Source: Pseudomonas phenolilytica (GTDB lineage: Bacteria > Pseudomonadota > Gammaproteobacteria > Pseudomonadales > Pseudomonadaceae). Taken from it: a stretch of DNA of 64,000 nucleotides. This document shows, one piece after another, positions 19,152 through 29,008 of this stretch. The notes beneath the pieces were generated by a model. It did not search any database. It was given only the letters and a program-made list of their open reading frames with translations, and had not been told where the DNA came from. Location: assembly GCF_021432765.1 (NCBI RefSeq), contig NZ_CP058908.1, positions 3,434,001 to 3,498,000 of the forward strand. The letters run 5' to 3'. Position numbers and translations under genes: made by a program. Positions within the stretch are counted from its first letter, which is position 1; each line of letters begins with the position of its first letter.

Positions 19152-19163
19152 ATTGTCAACAAT
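19152..19163. promoter_or_regulatory. Operator-like palindrome 2 for the prp GntR regulator
   Basis: ATTGTCAACAAT is a dyad with only the central base pair off symmetry. It shares ten of twelve bases with the site at 19077. It lies in the divergent gap between the prp operon and the retropepsin triad, so it could affect either. Confidence 0.5.
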
Positions 19164-19251
19164 CGAACTAAAGTCGAATGCCGCCCCGCTCTTGCGAACA
19201 CGCGTGGCTGACAGGTTATGACCACTTGTCGCGACCCCCAAATCGCCATGC

Positions 19252-19303
19252 TAGAATGCGAGCCCTTCGCGGCGCGCCGCGGCACCTCGCCTCGCTGCGA
19301 GGC
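19252..19303 (+). promoter_or_regulatory. Putative triad promoter and leader hairpins
   Basis: TAGAAT at 19252-19257 is a good -10 box without a clear -35. Downstream is the perfect 14-bp palindrome CGCGGCGCGCCGCG (19268-19281) and the hairpin GCCTCG-CTG-CGAGGC (19289-19303), both in the expected 5' leader of the protease gene. Confidence 0.35.
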
Positions 19304-19360
19304 GCTGCGCTCAGCCAGTCCTCGTCCTCCCTGTCCTCCTTTTAAACGTACTCGGGATAT

Positions 19361-19897
19361 ATGAGAGTCAACGCCTACGCCCTATCACTCTGCCTGCTGC
19401 TCGTTCCCGGTATTGGCCACGGCGCCGAGAAAACCATCTATGGTCTGAACGAGCACATCGCGATCCCGGAGTTCAACCTCGAGTTGTCGGCCAAACTGGA
19501 TACCGGTGCGCAGACCGCCTCGCTGAGTGCGCGCGACATTTCCCGTTTCAAGCGCAACGGCGAAACCTGGGTGCGCTTCTATCTGGCCGTCGACAGCGCA
19601 CATGCGCACCCGATCGAGCGACCGCTGGCACGCATCAGTAAGATCAAGCGCCGCGCCGGCGATTTCGATCCACAGGAAGACAAGACTTACACGGCCCGCC
19701 CGGTCATCGAACTCGATCTGTGCATGGGCAAGACCAAACGCAGCATAGAAGTGAACCTGACCGACCGCAGCGCTTTCCAATACCCGCTTTTGATTGGCTC
19801 CGACGCGCTTACCCGCTTCGGTGCCCTGGTCGACCCAAGCCGTACCTACGTCGCCGGCAAGCCCGGCTGCACCAACAAAACCGACGCTGACGAGTAA
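19361..19897 (+). CDS. Retropepsin-like aspartic peptidase (putative 'ATP-dependent zinc protease' family)
   Basis: The 178-residue secreted protein has a signal peptide (MRVNAYALSLCLLLVPGIGHG, cut near residue 21) and a single DTG motif in KLDTGAQTASLSA at about residues 46-58. The C-terminal strand RPVIELDLCMG and LLIGSDALTRFGALVDP complete a retropepsin half-fold. Databases label the family as zinc protease (RimB-like, RloA-type), but no zinc motif is visible and the fold suggests an aspartic peptidase that must dimerise. It is the first gene of a conserved triad with a transglutaminase-like membrane protein and a RimK-like ligase. Confidence 0.85.
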   Translation: MRVNAYALSLCLLLVPGIGHGAEKTIYGLNEHIAIPEFNLELSAKLDTGAQTASLSARDISRFKRNGETWVRFYLAVDSAHAHPIERPLARISKIKRRAGDFDPQEDKTYTARPVIELDLCMGKTKRSIEVNLTDRSAFQYPLLIGSDALTRFGALVDPSRTYVAGKPGCTNKTDADE

Positions 19898-19902
19898 TAC
19901 CC

Positions 19903-21429
19903 ATGCGCGCACTGACCCTGCATCTGAAAGTCCTGATCTTTGTGCTCGTCGCCCTGGGCATATCCATTACGGCGTACCAGATCTTCGTTCTCGGCATCCC
20001 GGTGACCGAGGATGAAACCGACGACCTGTGGAATATCGACGCCAAGGTCGAATTCCTTGCCAGCCCACGCGAGCCGGTGAAACTCCAGATGTTCGTGCCG
20101 CCGCTGAACCAGGAGTTCGTCAGCCTTAACGAGAGCTTCATCTCCAACAACTACGGCGTCAGCATCAACCGCGCCGACGGCAACCGCCGTGTCACCTGGT
20201 CGGCACGCCGCGCCAGCGGCAAGCAGACGCTCTATTACCGGCTGGTTCTGACCAAGCGCTATAGCGGCGAGCAGCCGAAGGTCACCGGACCGATCTTCCG
20301 TGACAGCATTCCGGTCGAAGGCGCCGAGAAGATCGCCGCCGAAGCGTTGCTGTCGCCCATCCGCCAGCACTCGGCCGACGTCGAGACGTTCATCAGCGAA
20401 GCGATCAAGCGCGCCAACAACGTCGAGGACGACAACGTCAAACTGCTGCTCGGCGGCGACGCCTCGCCTGCCAACAAGGCGCACGTGATCGAACTGCTAC
20501 TGTCCATCGCGCACGTACCGATGGAGCGCGTCCACACCGTGCGCCTGCTGGCCGAACAGCAGCAGACGCCGGAACTCTGGCTGCGCAGCTTCAACGGTGA
20601 CAAATGGCTGTACTTCAATCCGGAAACCGGCGAACAGGGTCTGCCGAAAGACCGCCTGGTCTGGTGGACCGGCGACCAGCCGCTGATCAACCTCGAAGGC
20701 GGACGCAACCCGCAGGTCTCGTTCACGCTGAACAACAGTGAGATGAACGCGATTCGCCTGGCCAAGCTGACCGACGAGAACACCGACGCCGACTTCCTCG
20801 AATACTCGCTCTACGGCCTGCCGCTGCAGACCCAGCAGACCTATCAGATCATGATCATGATTCCGATCGGAGTGCTGGTGATCCTGATCCTGCGCAACCT
20901 CGGTGGTCTGCAGACACTCGGCACCTTCACGCCAGTGCTTATCGCCCTGGCCTTCCGCGAGACGCAGTTGGGCTTCGGCATTGCGCTGTTCACCGTAATC
21001 ACCGCACTCGGGCTGTCGCTGCGCTCCTATCTGGAACACCTCAAGTTGCAGATGCTGCCGCGCCTGTCGGTGGTGCTGACCTTTGTCGTGGTGCTGATCG
21101 CGGTCATCAGCCTGTTCAGCCACAAGCTCGGTCTGGAGCGCGGGCTGTCGGTGGCGCTGTTCCCGATGGTGATTCTGACCATGACCATCGAACGCCTGTC
21201 GATCACCTGGGAAGAACGCGGCGGTACCCACGCCTTCAAGGTCGCCATCGGCACCCTGGTGGCCGCGACCCTGGCGCACCTGCTCATGAGCATTCCGCAG
21301 CTGACCTACTTCATCTTCACCTTCCCGGCGGTGCTGCTGATCATGGTGGGCTTCATGCTGGCGATGGGGCGCTACCGCGGCTACCGCCTGACCGAACTGT
21401 TCCGTTTCAAAGCCTTCCTCAAGGACTAA
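19903..21429 (+). CDS. Inactive-transglutaminase-family membrane protein with 7 C-terminal helices
   Basis: The 508-residue protein starts with one membrane helix (residues 8-30), followed by a periplasmic region to about residue 310 with a transglutaminase-like portion. A block of about seven helices fills 318-495. The transglutaminase catalytic Cys-His-Asp set is not apparent, matching the 'inactive transglutaminase' family. It lies 5 bp after the peptidase gene and 4 bp before the ligase gene, so the three are one operon. Function is not established; it could be a membrane scaffold or sensor linking the periplasmic protease and the cytoplasmic ligase. Confidence 0.85.
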   Translation: MRALTLHLKVLIFVLVALGISITAYQIFVLGIPVTEDETDDLWNIDAKVEFLASPREPVKLQMFVPPLNQEFVSLNESFISNNYGVSINRADGNRRVTWSARRASGKQTLYYRLVLTKRYSGEQPKVTGPIFRDSIPVEGAEKIAAEALLSPIRQHSADVETFISEAIKRANNVEDDNVKLLLGGDASPANKAHVIELLLSIAHVPMERVHTVRLLAEQQQTPELWLRSFNGDKWLYFNPETGEQGLPKDRLVWWTGDQPLINLEGGRNPQVSFTLNNSEMNAIRLAKLTDENTDADFLEYSLYGLPLQTQQTYQIMIMIPIGVLVILILRNLGGLQTLGTFTPVLIALAFRETQLGFGIALFTVITALGLSLRSYLEHLKLQMLPRLSVVLTFVVVLIAVISLFSHKLGLERGLSVALFPMVILTMTIERLSITWEERGGTHAFKVAIGTLVAATLAHLLMSIPQLTYFIFTFPAVLLIMVGFMLAMGRYRGYRLTELFRFKAFLKD

Positions 21430-21433
21430 GACC

Positions 21434-22417
21434 ATGTTCGGCCTGATCAAGACGTGGAAGGCCCTTGAAGCCAAAGGCATCATGGGCATCAACCGGCGCA
21501 ATGCGGACTACGTGCTCAAGTACAACAAGCGGCACCTGTACCCGATCGTCGACGACAAGATCATCACCAAGCAGCGCGCCATCGAGGCGGGCATCCACGT
21601 GCCGGAAATGTACGGGGTGATCGAGACCGAGAAGGACATCGAGAAGCTCAAGGACATCGTCCGCGACCACCACGATTTCGTCGTCAAGCCCGCGCAAGGT
21701 GCCGGCGGTGACGGCATCCTGGTGATCGCCGACCGTTTCGAGGGTCGCTACAAAACCGTGTCGGGGAAGATGCTTAGCCACGACGAGATCGAGCATCAGA
21801 TTTCCAACATCCTCACCGGCCTTTACTCCCTCGGCGGCCACCGCGACCGCGCACTGATCGAATACCGCGTCACACCCGACCCGATCTTCAAGAGCATCAG
21901 CTACGAAGGGGTGCCGGACATCCGCATCATCGTGCTGATGGGTTATCCGATCATGGCCATGCTGCGCCTGCCGACTCGCCAGTCCGGCGGCAAGGCGAAC
22001 CTGCACCAGGGCGCTATCGGTGTAGGGGTCGACCTGGCAACCGGCATCACGCTGCGTGGCACCTGGCTGAACAACAAGATCACCAAGCACCCGGACACCG
22101 GCAATGCTGTGGACGGCGTGCAGCTGCCCAACTGGGACGGTTTCATGAAGCTGGCCGCCGGCTGTTACGAGCTGTGCGGGCTGGGCTATATCGGCGTCGA
22201 CATGGTGCTGGATGTCGACAAGGGCCCGTTGATTCTGGAACTCAACGCACGTCCCGGCCTGAACATCCAGATCGCCAATGACTGCGGCCTGACCCACCGG
22301 GCGCACGCCGTGGAAACCCGACTGGCCGAACTCAAGGAGAAGGGCATTCAGGAAACCCCGGAAGAGCGCGTCAAATTCTCCCAGGAGCTGTTCGGCCACG
22401 TTCCGGCCCACAGCTGA
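21434..22417 (+). CDS. Alpha-L-glutamate ligase-like ATP-grasp protein (RimK relative)
   Basis: A cytoplasmic 327-residue ATP-grasp enzyme. Visible landmarks are DFVVKPAQGAGGDGILVI for the nucleotide-binding lysine and glycine-rich loop at about residues 76-95, and LILELNARPGLNIQIAN for the metal-binding acidic and asparagine residues near 273. AAGGA precedes the ATG. RimK relatives add glutamate or other amino acids through ATP-activated acyl phosphates; the acceptor for this subfamily is unknown. It always seems to travel with the retropepsin and inactive-transglutaminase genes, so the target may be a peptide or cell-envelope component. Confidence 0.88.
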   Translation: MFGLIKTWKALEAKGIMGINRRNADYVLKYNKRHLYPIVDDKIITKQRAIEAGIHVPEMYGVIETEKDIEKLKDIVRDHHDFVVKPAQGAGGDGILVIADRFEGRYKTVSGKMLSHDEIEHQISNILTGLYSLGGHRDRALIEYRVTPDPIFKSISYEGVPDIRIIVLMGYPIMAMLRLPTRQSGGKANLHQGAIGVGVDLATGITLRGTWLNNKITKHPDTGNAVDGVQLPNWDGFMKLAAGCYELCGLGYIGVDMVLDVDKGPLILELNARPGLNIQIANDCGLTHRAHAVETRLAELKEKGIQETPEERVKFSQELFGHVPAHS

Positions 22418-22427
22418 CGCCGCACAT

Positions 22428-22462
22428 CGAGTCGCCCGGCCTTCGTGGCCGGGCCCGACTCG
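22428..22462 (+). terminator. Strong hairpin after the triad
   Basis: CGAGTC-GCCCGGCC and GGCCGGGC-GACTCG pair around a TTCGT loop with one bulged C. It lies 11 bp after the ligase stop and 15 bp before pabB. There is no T-run, so it may stabilise mRNA or weakly terminate. Confidence 0.5.
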
Positions 22463-22476
22463 CCAAGACGACCGCC

Positions 22477-23820
22477 ATGCCCATCTGCACGCTCCACCCG
22501 CTGCCCTATCACGCCGATCCCGGTCACTGGTTTGAACGCATTCACGACGCCCCCGGCGCGGTACTGCTGGATTCCGGCCGGCCACAGGCGACGCGTGGCC
22601 GCTACGACATCATCAGCGCCTGGCCGGAGCAGATTCTCACCCCGGCGGCCGATGAAGGCGGTGTGGCGTTCTTCCAGCGCCTGCGTCTGGCGCTGGCCAG
22701 CCTCGGCCCGGCGGACGCTCCCGACGCTTACGAGCTGCCGTTCCTTGGCGGCCTGATCGGCCTGCTTGCTTACGACTTCGGTACCCGCCTGGAAGAACTG
22801 CCGCAAACGGCGGTGGACGATCTCGCTCTGCCGGTCGCGCGCTTCGGGCTCTATGCCTGGGCCTTGATCAATGACCACCAGCGGCGCACGGCGCACCTGC
22901 TGTTCCACCCCGCCCTCGCGCAGGCTGAGCACGCGCGCTTGCTGAGCCTGTTCCAGCAGCCTGCCGCTGCACCGAGTGCCCAGCCATTCAGCCTGCGGTC
23001 GCGATTTGGTGGTGATCTCGACAGAGAGCGCTATCGCTGTGCCTTCGAGCGCATCCAGGACTACATCCGCGCCGGCGACTGTTATCAGGTGAACTTCACG
23101 CAACGCTTTCGCGCCGCCTACCAGGGCGACCCCTGGCTTGCCTATCGCGCATTGCGCGCGGCCTGCCCCACCCCGTTCGCCGGGTTTGTCGCACTGGAAG
23201 ATGGCGCCATCGCCAGCCTGTCCCCGGAGCGGTTTCTGCAGCTGAGCGACGGCACCGTGGAAACCCGTCCGATCAAGGGCACACGTCGCCGTCAGGCGGA
23301 TCCGGCCGCGGACCTGGCGCTGGCCGAGGAGCTGCTCGCCAGCGAAAAGGACCGTGCCGAGAACCTGATGATCGTCGACCTGCTGCGCAACGACCTGGGT
23401 CGCAGCTGCGAGATCGGCAGCGTGCATGTGCCCGAACTGTTCGCGCTGGAAAGTTACCCCAACGTGCATCATTTGGTCAGCGCCGTGCGCGGCACGCTGG
23501 CCGCCGGCAAGGATGCCTTCGACCTATTGGCCGGCAGCTTTCCGGGTGGCTCGATCACCGGCGCCCCGAAGATCCGCGCGATGCAAATCATCGACGAGCT
23601 GGAGCCAACCCGCCGCTCGATCTACTGCGGCTCGCTGCTGTATGTGGATGTACGCGGAAGGATGGACAGCTCGATCACCATCCGCACCCTGTCGCTGCGC
23701 AACGGCCAGGCATGCTGCTGGGGTGGCGGCGGCATCGTCGCCGATTCGCAATGGGAGGCGGAATATCAGGAGTCGATTGACAAGGTGAAGGTGCTGCTGG
23801 AAACCCTGGAGGGGCTGTAG
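22477..23820 (+). CDS. pabB: Aminodeoxychorismate synthase component I
   Basis: PabB converts chorismate and ammonia to 4-amino-4-deoxychorismate for folate synthesis. The 447-residue protein has the anthranilate-synthase-component-I N-domain and a chorismate-binding C-domain. Key segments are RPIKGTRRR, ENLMIVDLLRNDLG and PGGSITGAPKIRAMQIIDELE. The last contains PGGSITGAPK, typical of PabB; the PIKGT lysine marks the covalent-intermediate type (PIAGT in TrpE). The glutamine amidotransferase partner (PabA/TrpG) is not in this window. Shine-Dalgarno pairing is weak. Confidence 0.96.
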   Translation: MPICTLHPLPYHADPGHWFERIHDAPGAVLLDSGRPQATRGRYDIISAWPEQILTPAADEGGVAFFQRLRLALASLGPADAPDAYELPFLGGLIGLLAYDFGTRLEELPQTAVDDLALPVARFGLYAWALINDHQRRTAHLLFHPALAQAEHARLLSLFQQPAAAPSAQPFSLRSRFGGDLDRERYRCAFERIQDYIRAGDCYQVNFTQRFRAAYQGDPWLAYRALRAACPTPFAGFVALEDGAIASLSPERFLQLSDGTVETRPIKGTRRRQADPAADLALAEELLASEKDRAENLMIVDLLRNDLGRSCEIGSVHVPELFALESYPNVHHLVSAVRGTLAAGKDAFDLLAGSFPGGSITGAPKIRAMQIIDELEPTRRSIYCGSLLYVDVRGRMDSSITIRTLSLRNGQACCWGGGGIVADSQWEAEYQESIDKVKVLLETLEGL

Positions 23821-23871
23821 CACTAGACTGGAAGCGACCAGCCGGAGCCGGTCGCCGAGTCGGAACGGCTG

Positions 23872-24489
23872 TCAGAGCGCCAGTTTGCGATTCGAGGCCT
23901 TGAGGAACTCTTGTTTCAGATCGGCGTAGCTATGTACCGCCGGGAATTGCGGGAACTCGGCGATCACGTTGTCCGGCGCGTGGAACAGGATGCCCGCATG
24001 CGCTTCGCTGAGCATGGTGGTGTCGTTGTAGGAATCGCCGGCTGCGATCACCCGGTAATACAGGCTCTTCAGCGCGATGACCGACTGACGCTTGGGGTCC
24101 TTCTGGCGCAGCTGATAATCCACCACGCGGTCGGTGTCATCGGTGATCAGGCGGTGGCACAGCAGCGTCGGGAAGCCCAGTTGACGCATCAGCGGCTGCG
24201 AGAACTCGTAGAAGGTGTCCGACAGGATCACCACCTGGAAACGCTCGCGCAGCCAGTCGACGAACTCCACTGCACCTTCGAGCGGCTTGAGTGTGGCGAT
24301 TACCTGCTGAATGTCCGAGAGCTTGAGGCCGTGCTCGTCGAGAATGCGCAGACGCTGCTTCATCAGCACGTCATAGTCGGGAATGTCCCGCGTGGTCGCC
24401 CGCAGCGACTCGATTCCGGTGGCCTCTGCAAAGGCAATCCAGATCTCCGGAACCAGTACGCCCTCCAGGTCGAGACAGGCTATTTCCAC
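23872..24489 (-). CDS. thrH: Phosphoserine phosphatase / homoserine phosphotransferase
   Basis: ThrH is a HAD-family enzyme that dephosphorylates phosphoserine and can move the phosphate to homoserine, bypassing ThrB. The 205-residue form starts at GTG 24489 (MEIACLDLEGVLVPE), with GAGGAG nine bases upstream; an in-frame ATG 18 bases further upstream would misplace the N-terminus. Motifs are DLEGV (nucleophile and acid/base), ILSDT, and AAGDSYNDTTML. It is convergent with pabB and divergent from cysH. Confidence 0.95.
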   Translation of the reverse strand: MEIACLDLEGVLVPEIWIAFAEATGIESLRATTRDIPDYDVLMKQRLRILDEHGLKLSDIQQVIATLKPLEGAVEFVDWLRERFQVVILSDTFYEFSQPLMRQLGFPTLLCHRLITDDTDRVVDYQLRQKDPKRQSVIALKSLYYRVIAAGDSYNDTTMLSEAHAGILFHAPDNVIAEFPQFPAVHSYADLKQEFLKASNRKLAL

Positions 24490-24597
24490 GGGCCACTCCT
24501 CATTCATGTAGAAAAAGAAAGGCGGCACTCTATCGGCAACGCAGAGGCGGCGCAACGCGGCGCTTATAGCCGAAACGCACTATATATGCGAACAAAG

Positions 24598-24615
24598 GTT
24601 ATTTAGTGACATAAC
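24598..24615. promoter_or_regulatory. GTTAT-n8-ATAAC dyad upstream of cysH
   Basis: GTTATTTAGTGACATAAC is a dyad with 5-bp arms 61 bp before the cysH start, in an AT-rich patch of otherwise GC-rich DNA. CysB sites are AT-rich with ATAAC/GTTAT-like halves, and cysB lies 0.8 kb away, so a CysB site is plausible though unproven. Confidence 0.35.
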
Positions 24616-24676
24616 TGCTCTTTGCTACCATCCGCCGCCACAGAGCGCCCAGCGCCGATCAAAGGAAAGCCGCCCG

Positions 24677-25411
24677 ATGAGCCCATCTATCGACGTCGCC
24701 GAACTGGCCGCCGCCTATGCCACCAAATCGCCCCAGGACATTCTCAAGCTCGCCTTCGACTTGTTCGGCGACGAGCTGTGGATTTCCTTCAGCGGCGCCG
24801 AGGACGTGGTGCTGGTTGACATGGCTTGGAAACTCAACAAGAACGTCAAAGTATTCAGTCTGGATACCGGGCGCCTGCATAGCGAAACCTATCGCTTCAT
24901 CGAGCAGGTCCGCGATCACTACGGGATCGCCATCGAGATCATGACACCGGACCCAGCACTGCTCGAGCCGCTGGTGAAAGAAAAGGGACTGTTCAGCTTC
25001 TATCGTGACGGTCACAGCGAGTGCTGTGGCATCCGCAAGATCGAGCCGCTGCGGCGCAAGCTCGCCGGAGTGCGAGCCTGGGCGACCGGCCAGCGGCGCG
25101 ACCAGAGCCCCGGCACACGCAGCCAGGTCGCCGTGCTGGAAATCGACAGCGCCTTCTCGACCACGGAGCGCACGCTGTACAAGTTCAACCCGTTGGCGCA
25201 GATGACCAGTGAGGAAGTCTGGGGCTATATCCGCATGCTGGAAATCCCCTATAACAGCCTGCATGAGCGCGGATTCATCAGCATCGGCTGCGAGCCGTGC
25301 ACTCGGCCGGTGCTGCCGAATCAGCACGAACGGGAAGGCCGCTGGTGGTGGGAAGAAGCCACCCACAAGGAATGCGGGCTGCACGCCGGCAATCTCATCG
25401 CCAAGCAATAA
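24677..25411 (+). CDS. cysH: Adenosine 5'-phosphosulfate (APS) reductase
   Basis: The 244-residue enzyme reduces activated sulfate to sulfite with thioredoxin. The PP-loop motif ISFSGAEDV binds the nucleotide. Cys116-Cys117 and Cys205/Cys208 (GCEPC) form the [4Fe-4S] set of the APS-reducing type, and Cys233 in KECGLH is the catalytic thiol. The four cluster cysteines distinguish it from the PAPS reductase of E. coli. AAAGGAAA precedes the ATG. It is convergent with cysB. Confidence 0.96.
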   Translation: MSPSIDVAELAAAYATKSPQDILKLAFDLFGDELWISFSGAEDVVLVDMAWKLNKNVKVFSLDTGRLHSETYRFIEQVRDHYGIAIEIMTPDPALLEPLVKEKGLFSFYRDGHSECCGIRKIEPLRRKLAGVRAWATGQRRDQSPGTRSQVAVLEIDSAFSTTERTLYKFNPLAQMTSEEVWGYIRMLEIPYNSLHERGFISIGCEPCTRPVLPNQHEREGRWWWEEATHKECGLHAGNLIAKQ

Positions 25412-25418
25412 CGCGGCA

Positions 25419-25438
25419 AGGCGGCGCGTGCGCCGCCT
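25419..25438. terminator. Hairpin between convergent cysH and cysB
   Basis: A perfect 9-bp arm pair AGGCGGCGC/GCGCCGCCT, separated by GT, lies in the 48-bp gap. There is no T-run; it is a probable but weak bidirectional terminator. Confidence 0.45.
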
Positions 25439-25459
25439 GCCTCAGCGCACTCCTACCAA

Positions 25460-26443
<984 letters not shown>

Positions 26444-26687
26444 TCAAAGACAAAGACGCCACGCTGGATGCTGATCCGCCATTCTTATAACCGAATTAGC
26501 ATTTTTTATTGGATGATATATCTATCCGCGACTTTCTACTGCGCGACCTTCGTCGCGCAAGCCCTTACAGAAAACACGGCTTCACGTTGAGCTTAGCAGC
26601 CCGAAGGCGCCGCGGAGCCGCGTCAGCCGGGGGAGAGCGCCTGCCCCTGAATGTTTTTGCACGCGAAGCCTGCGCGACGGAAGGCCG

Positions 26688-27647
26688 TCAGCGACGATCC
26701 GTCGCATAGCGCGCAAGGAACGACAATGCCCGGTACAGCGCCTGCGTGCGCGGCATGGCACAACCGGCCAGCTCGGCTGCGGCCAACGGCGCAGCGTAGA
26801 GCGCCGTCAGTTCCAACGGTCGCCGATGCGCATGATCGTGATACATGCTCGGTAGGTAGTCCGGCAGCTGCGTGGTGCCTTCGATCAACTTGTCCGCCAG
26901 GCCGGACGGCAGGGTGAAGCCACTGGCCGCCGCCGCAGCTACCACCTCATCCATGATCGAGCGGATCAGCGCACGGCTGTCGGCATCCGCTAGCAGTGCC
27001 GCCGTGCCGGCATTGAGCAGCACCGAGAGACCATTAAACGGTACGTTCCAGACCAGCTTGATCCAGCGCGCCTGCTCCAAGCTGGACATGGCGACCGAAC
27101 CCACACCGGCCGCCTTGAGCATCGCCACACCGCCGGCGACCACAGCCTGGCGGGCCTCGTCGCTTTGAGCCGGCCCTGAGTGATAAGCGAGGTTGATGTT
27201 ACCCAGCGCCTGATGCTCGACCACACCGGGCGCACTGCGATGGGCATAGATGGCGCACAGCCCGCCGAGCAGATGCACCCCGGCCGGCAGCAGCGGCCGG
27301 ATCTCGTCCTCAACCGCCAGACCGTTCTGCAATAACACGACCTTCGCCCCGGGCGCCGCGATCTGCGTGATGGCGGGCAGCAAAGCCGCCGTGCCGGTGC
27401 TCTTGGTCGCGACGAACAGCCAGTCGCAAGCCGGCATCTGATCGGCGCTGCGATAAGCCTGCACATTGGTCAGATGCTGGCTGCCGAGCACCGCGCTGTT
27501 GATCCGCAAGCCGTGCTCACGCACCGCCTCGTACTCGCTGCGCAGCAGAAAATGCACATCGTGCCCGGCCAGCGCCAGCTGCATGCCGTAATAGCCACCG
27601 ATAGCGCCGGTACCAATGATCGCAATGCGTAGGCGAGATTCAGACAT
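26688..27647 (-). CDS. panE: 2-dehydropantoate 2-reductase
   Basis: The 319-residue ketopantoate reductase family member uses NADPH to make pantoate for coenzyme A. Rossmann motif IGTGAIGGYYG is at residues 11-21, and the catalytic lysine is in WIKLVWNVPFN. GGAG lies upstream of ATG 27647. Pseudomonads carry several PanE-like proteins, so the assignment to the main pantothenate enzyme is likely but not certain. The gap to cysB (253 bp) contains only AT-rich promoter-like DNA near cysB and no clear gene. Confidence 0.87.
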   Translation of the reverse strand: MSESRLRIAIIGTGAIGGYYGMQLALAGHDVHFLLRSEYEAVREHGLRINSAVLGSQHLTNVQAYRSADQMPACDWLFVATKSTGTAALLPAITQIAAPGAKVVLLQNGLAVEDEIRPLLPAGVHLLGGLCAIYAHRSAPGVVEHQALGNINLAYHSGPAQSDEARQAVVAGGVAMLKAAGVGSVAMSSLEQARWIKLVWNVPFNGLSVLLNAGTAALLADADSRALIRSIMDEVVAAAAASGFTLPSGLADKLIEGTTQLPDYLPSMYHDHAHRRPLELTALYAAPLAAAELAGCAMPRTQALYRALSFLARYATDRR

Positions 27648-27893
27648 CCAGGAACTCCGATATAAAGAAGGCGATGCGGCACGATAACAGCCGGCGACGG
27701 AGCGGCACAGCGCCGCCCTGCTGCCGCCAGCGGCGCCAACCGGCCAGCTCCTGGCGCATCGGCGGCGGCACTGAATGTCGTTGTCGAGCCTGCATGTTTA
27801 GCGCTAAGGTTCCGTCTCCCCCGCTGCGCCCCATGCCTGCTCCGCCGCACCGGGATGGCTGGCGGACGGCACCCGAGACCTGACGAGTAACAC

Positions 27894-28970
27894 ATGGCCG
27901 ATTTACCCATCAACGACCTTAACGTCGCCTCTAACGTCACCCTGATCACCCCGGAACAGCTCAAGCAGGAACTTCCCCTGACCGACTCCGCCTTGCGCAC
28001 CGTCGCCCATGGGCGCCAGGTCGTGCGGGATATCCTCGACGGCAAGGACCATCGCCTGTTTCTCGTGGTCGGCCCCTGCTCGATTCATGACCTGAAGGCC
28101 GCGCACGAATACGCCGAACGTCTCAAGGTGCTTGCCGAGAAGGTGTCCGACAGCCTGTTCCTGATCATGCGGGTGTATTTCGAGAAGCCGCGCACCACGG
28201 TGGGCTGGAAAGGTCTGATCAACGATCCTTACATGGATGACTCGTTCAAGATCCAGGATGGCTTGCATATCGGCCGCAAGCTGCTGCTCGATCTCGCGGA
28301 AATGGGCCTGCCGACGGCCACCGAGGCGCTGGACCCCATCTCTCCGCAGTACCTGCAGGACCTGATCAGCTGGTCGGCCATCGGCGCACGCACCACCGAG
28401 TCGCAGACCCACCGTGAAATGGCGTCCGGCCTGTCATCGGCGGTCGGTTTCAAGAACGGCACCGACGGCAGCCTGACCGTCGCGATCAACGCCCTGCAGT
28501 CGGTCTCCAGCCCACATCGTTTCCTCGGCATCAACCAGGCCGGTGGCGTATCCATCGTTACCACCAAGGGCAACAACTACGGGCACGTCGTGCTACGTGG
28601 CGGCAACGGCAAGCCCAACTACGATTCGGTCAGCGTGACGGTTTGCGAGCAGGAGCTGACCAAAGCCGGCATCCGCCCGAACATCATGATCGACTGCAGC
28701 CATGCCAACTCCAACAAGGATCCGGCGCTGCAGCCGCTGGTGATGGACAACGTCGCCAACCAGATTCTGGAAGGCAACGCTTCGATCGTCGGTCTGATGG
28801 TGGAAAGCCACCTGGGATGGGGTAATCAGCCGATCCCCAAGGATCTGTCGGAACTGGCCTACGGCGTCTCGGTCACCGATGCCTGCATCGACTGGGATAC
28901 CACCGAGAAGGCCATACTCGGCATGCATGCCAAGCTGCGCGACATCCTGCCCAGCCGCCGACGCGGCTGA
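27894..28970 (+). CDS. 3-deoxy-7-phosphoheptulonate (DAHP) synthase, class I
   Basis: The 358-residue enzyme condenses PEP and erythrose 4-phosphate, entering the shikimate pathway. Class I features are FLVVGPCSIHD, FEKPRTTVGWKGLINDP, the arginine-containing SAIGARTTESQTHREMASG and the metal-binding IDCSHANSNKDP. It resembles the AroF/G/H isozymes; which aromatic amino acid inhibits it cannot be read with certainty. The 246-bp gap to the divergent panE should contain its promoter. Confidence 0.95.
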   Translation: MADLPINDLNVASNVTLITPEQLKQELPLTDSALRTVAHGRQVVRDILDGKDHRLFLVVGPCSIHDLKAAHEYAERLKVLAEKVSDSLFLIMRVYFEKPRTTVGWKGLINDPYMDDSFKIQDGLHIGRKLLLDLAEMGLPTATEALDPISPQYLQDLISWSAIGARTTESQTHREMASGLSSAVGFKNGTDGSLTVAINALQSVSSPHRFLGINQAGGVSIVTTKGNNYGHVVLRGGNGKPNYDSVSVTVCEQELTKAGIRPNIMIDCSHANSNKDPALQPLVMDNVANQILEGNASIVGLMVESHLGWGNQPIPKDLSELAYGVSVTDACIDWDTTEKAILGMHAKLRDILPSRRRG

Positions 28971-28985
28971 CAGGGTTCAACAGAG

Positions 28986-29008
28986 CGCCGGCCCTTGCCG
29001 GCGTTTTT
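28986..29008. terminator. Terminator of DAHP synthase gene
   Basis: CGCCGGC-CCTT-GCCGGCG followed by TTTTT, 16 bp after the synthase stop. Its T-run touches the last base of the convergent GNAT gene. Confidence 0.88.
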
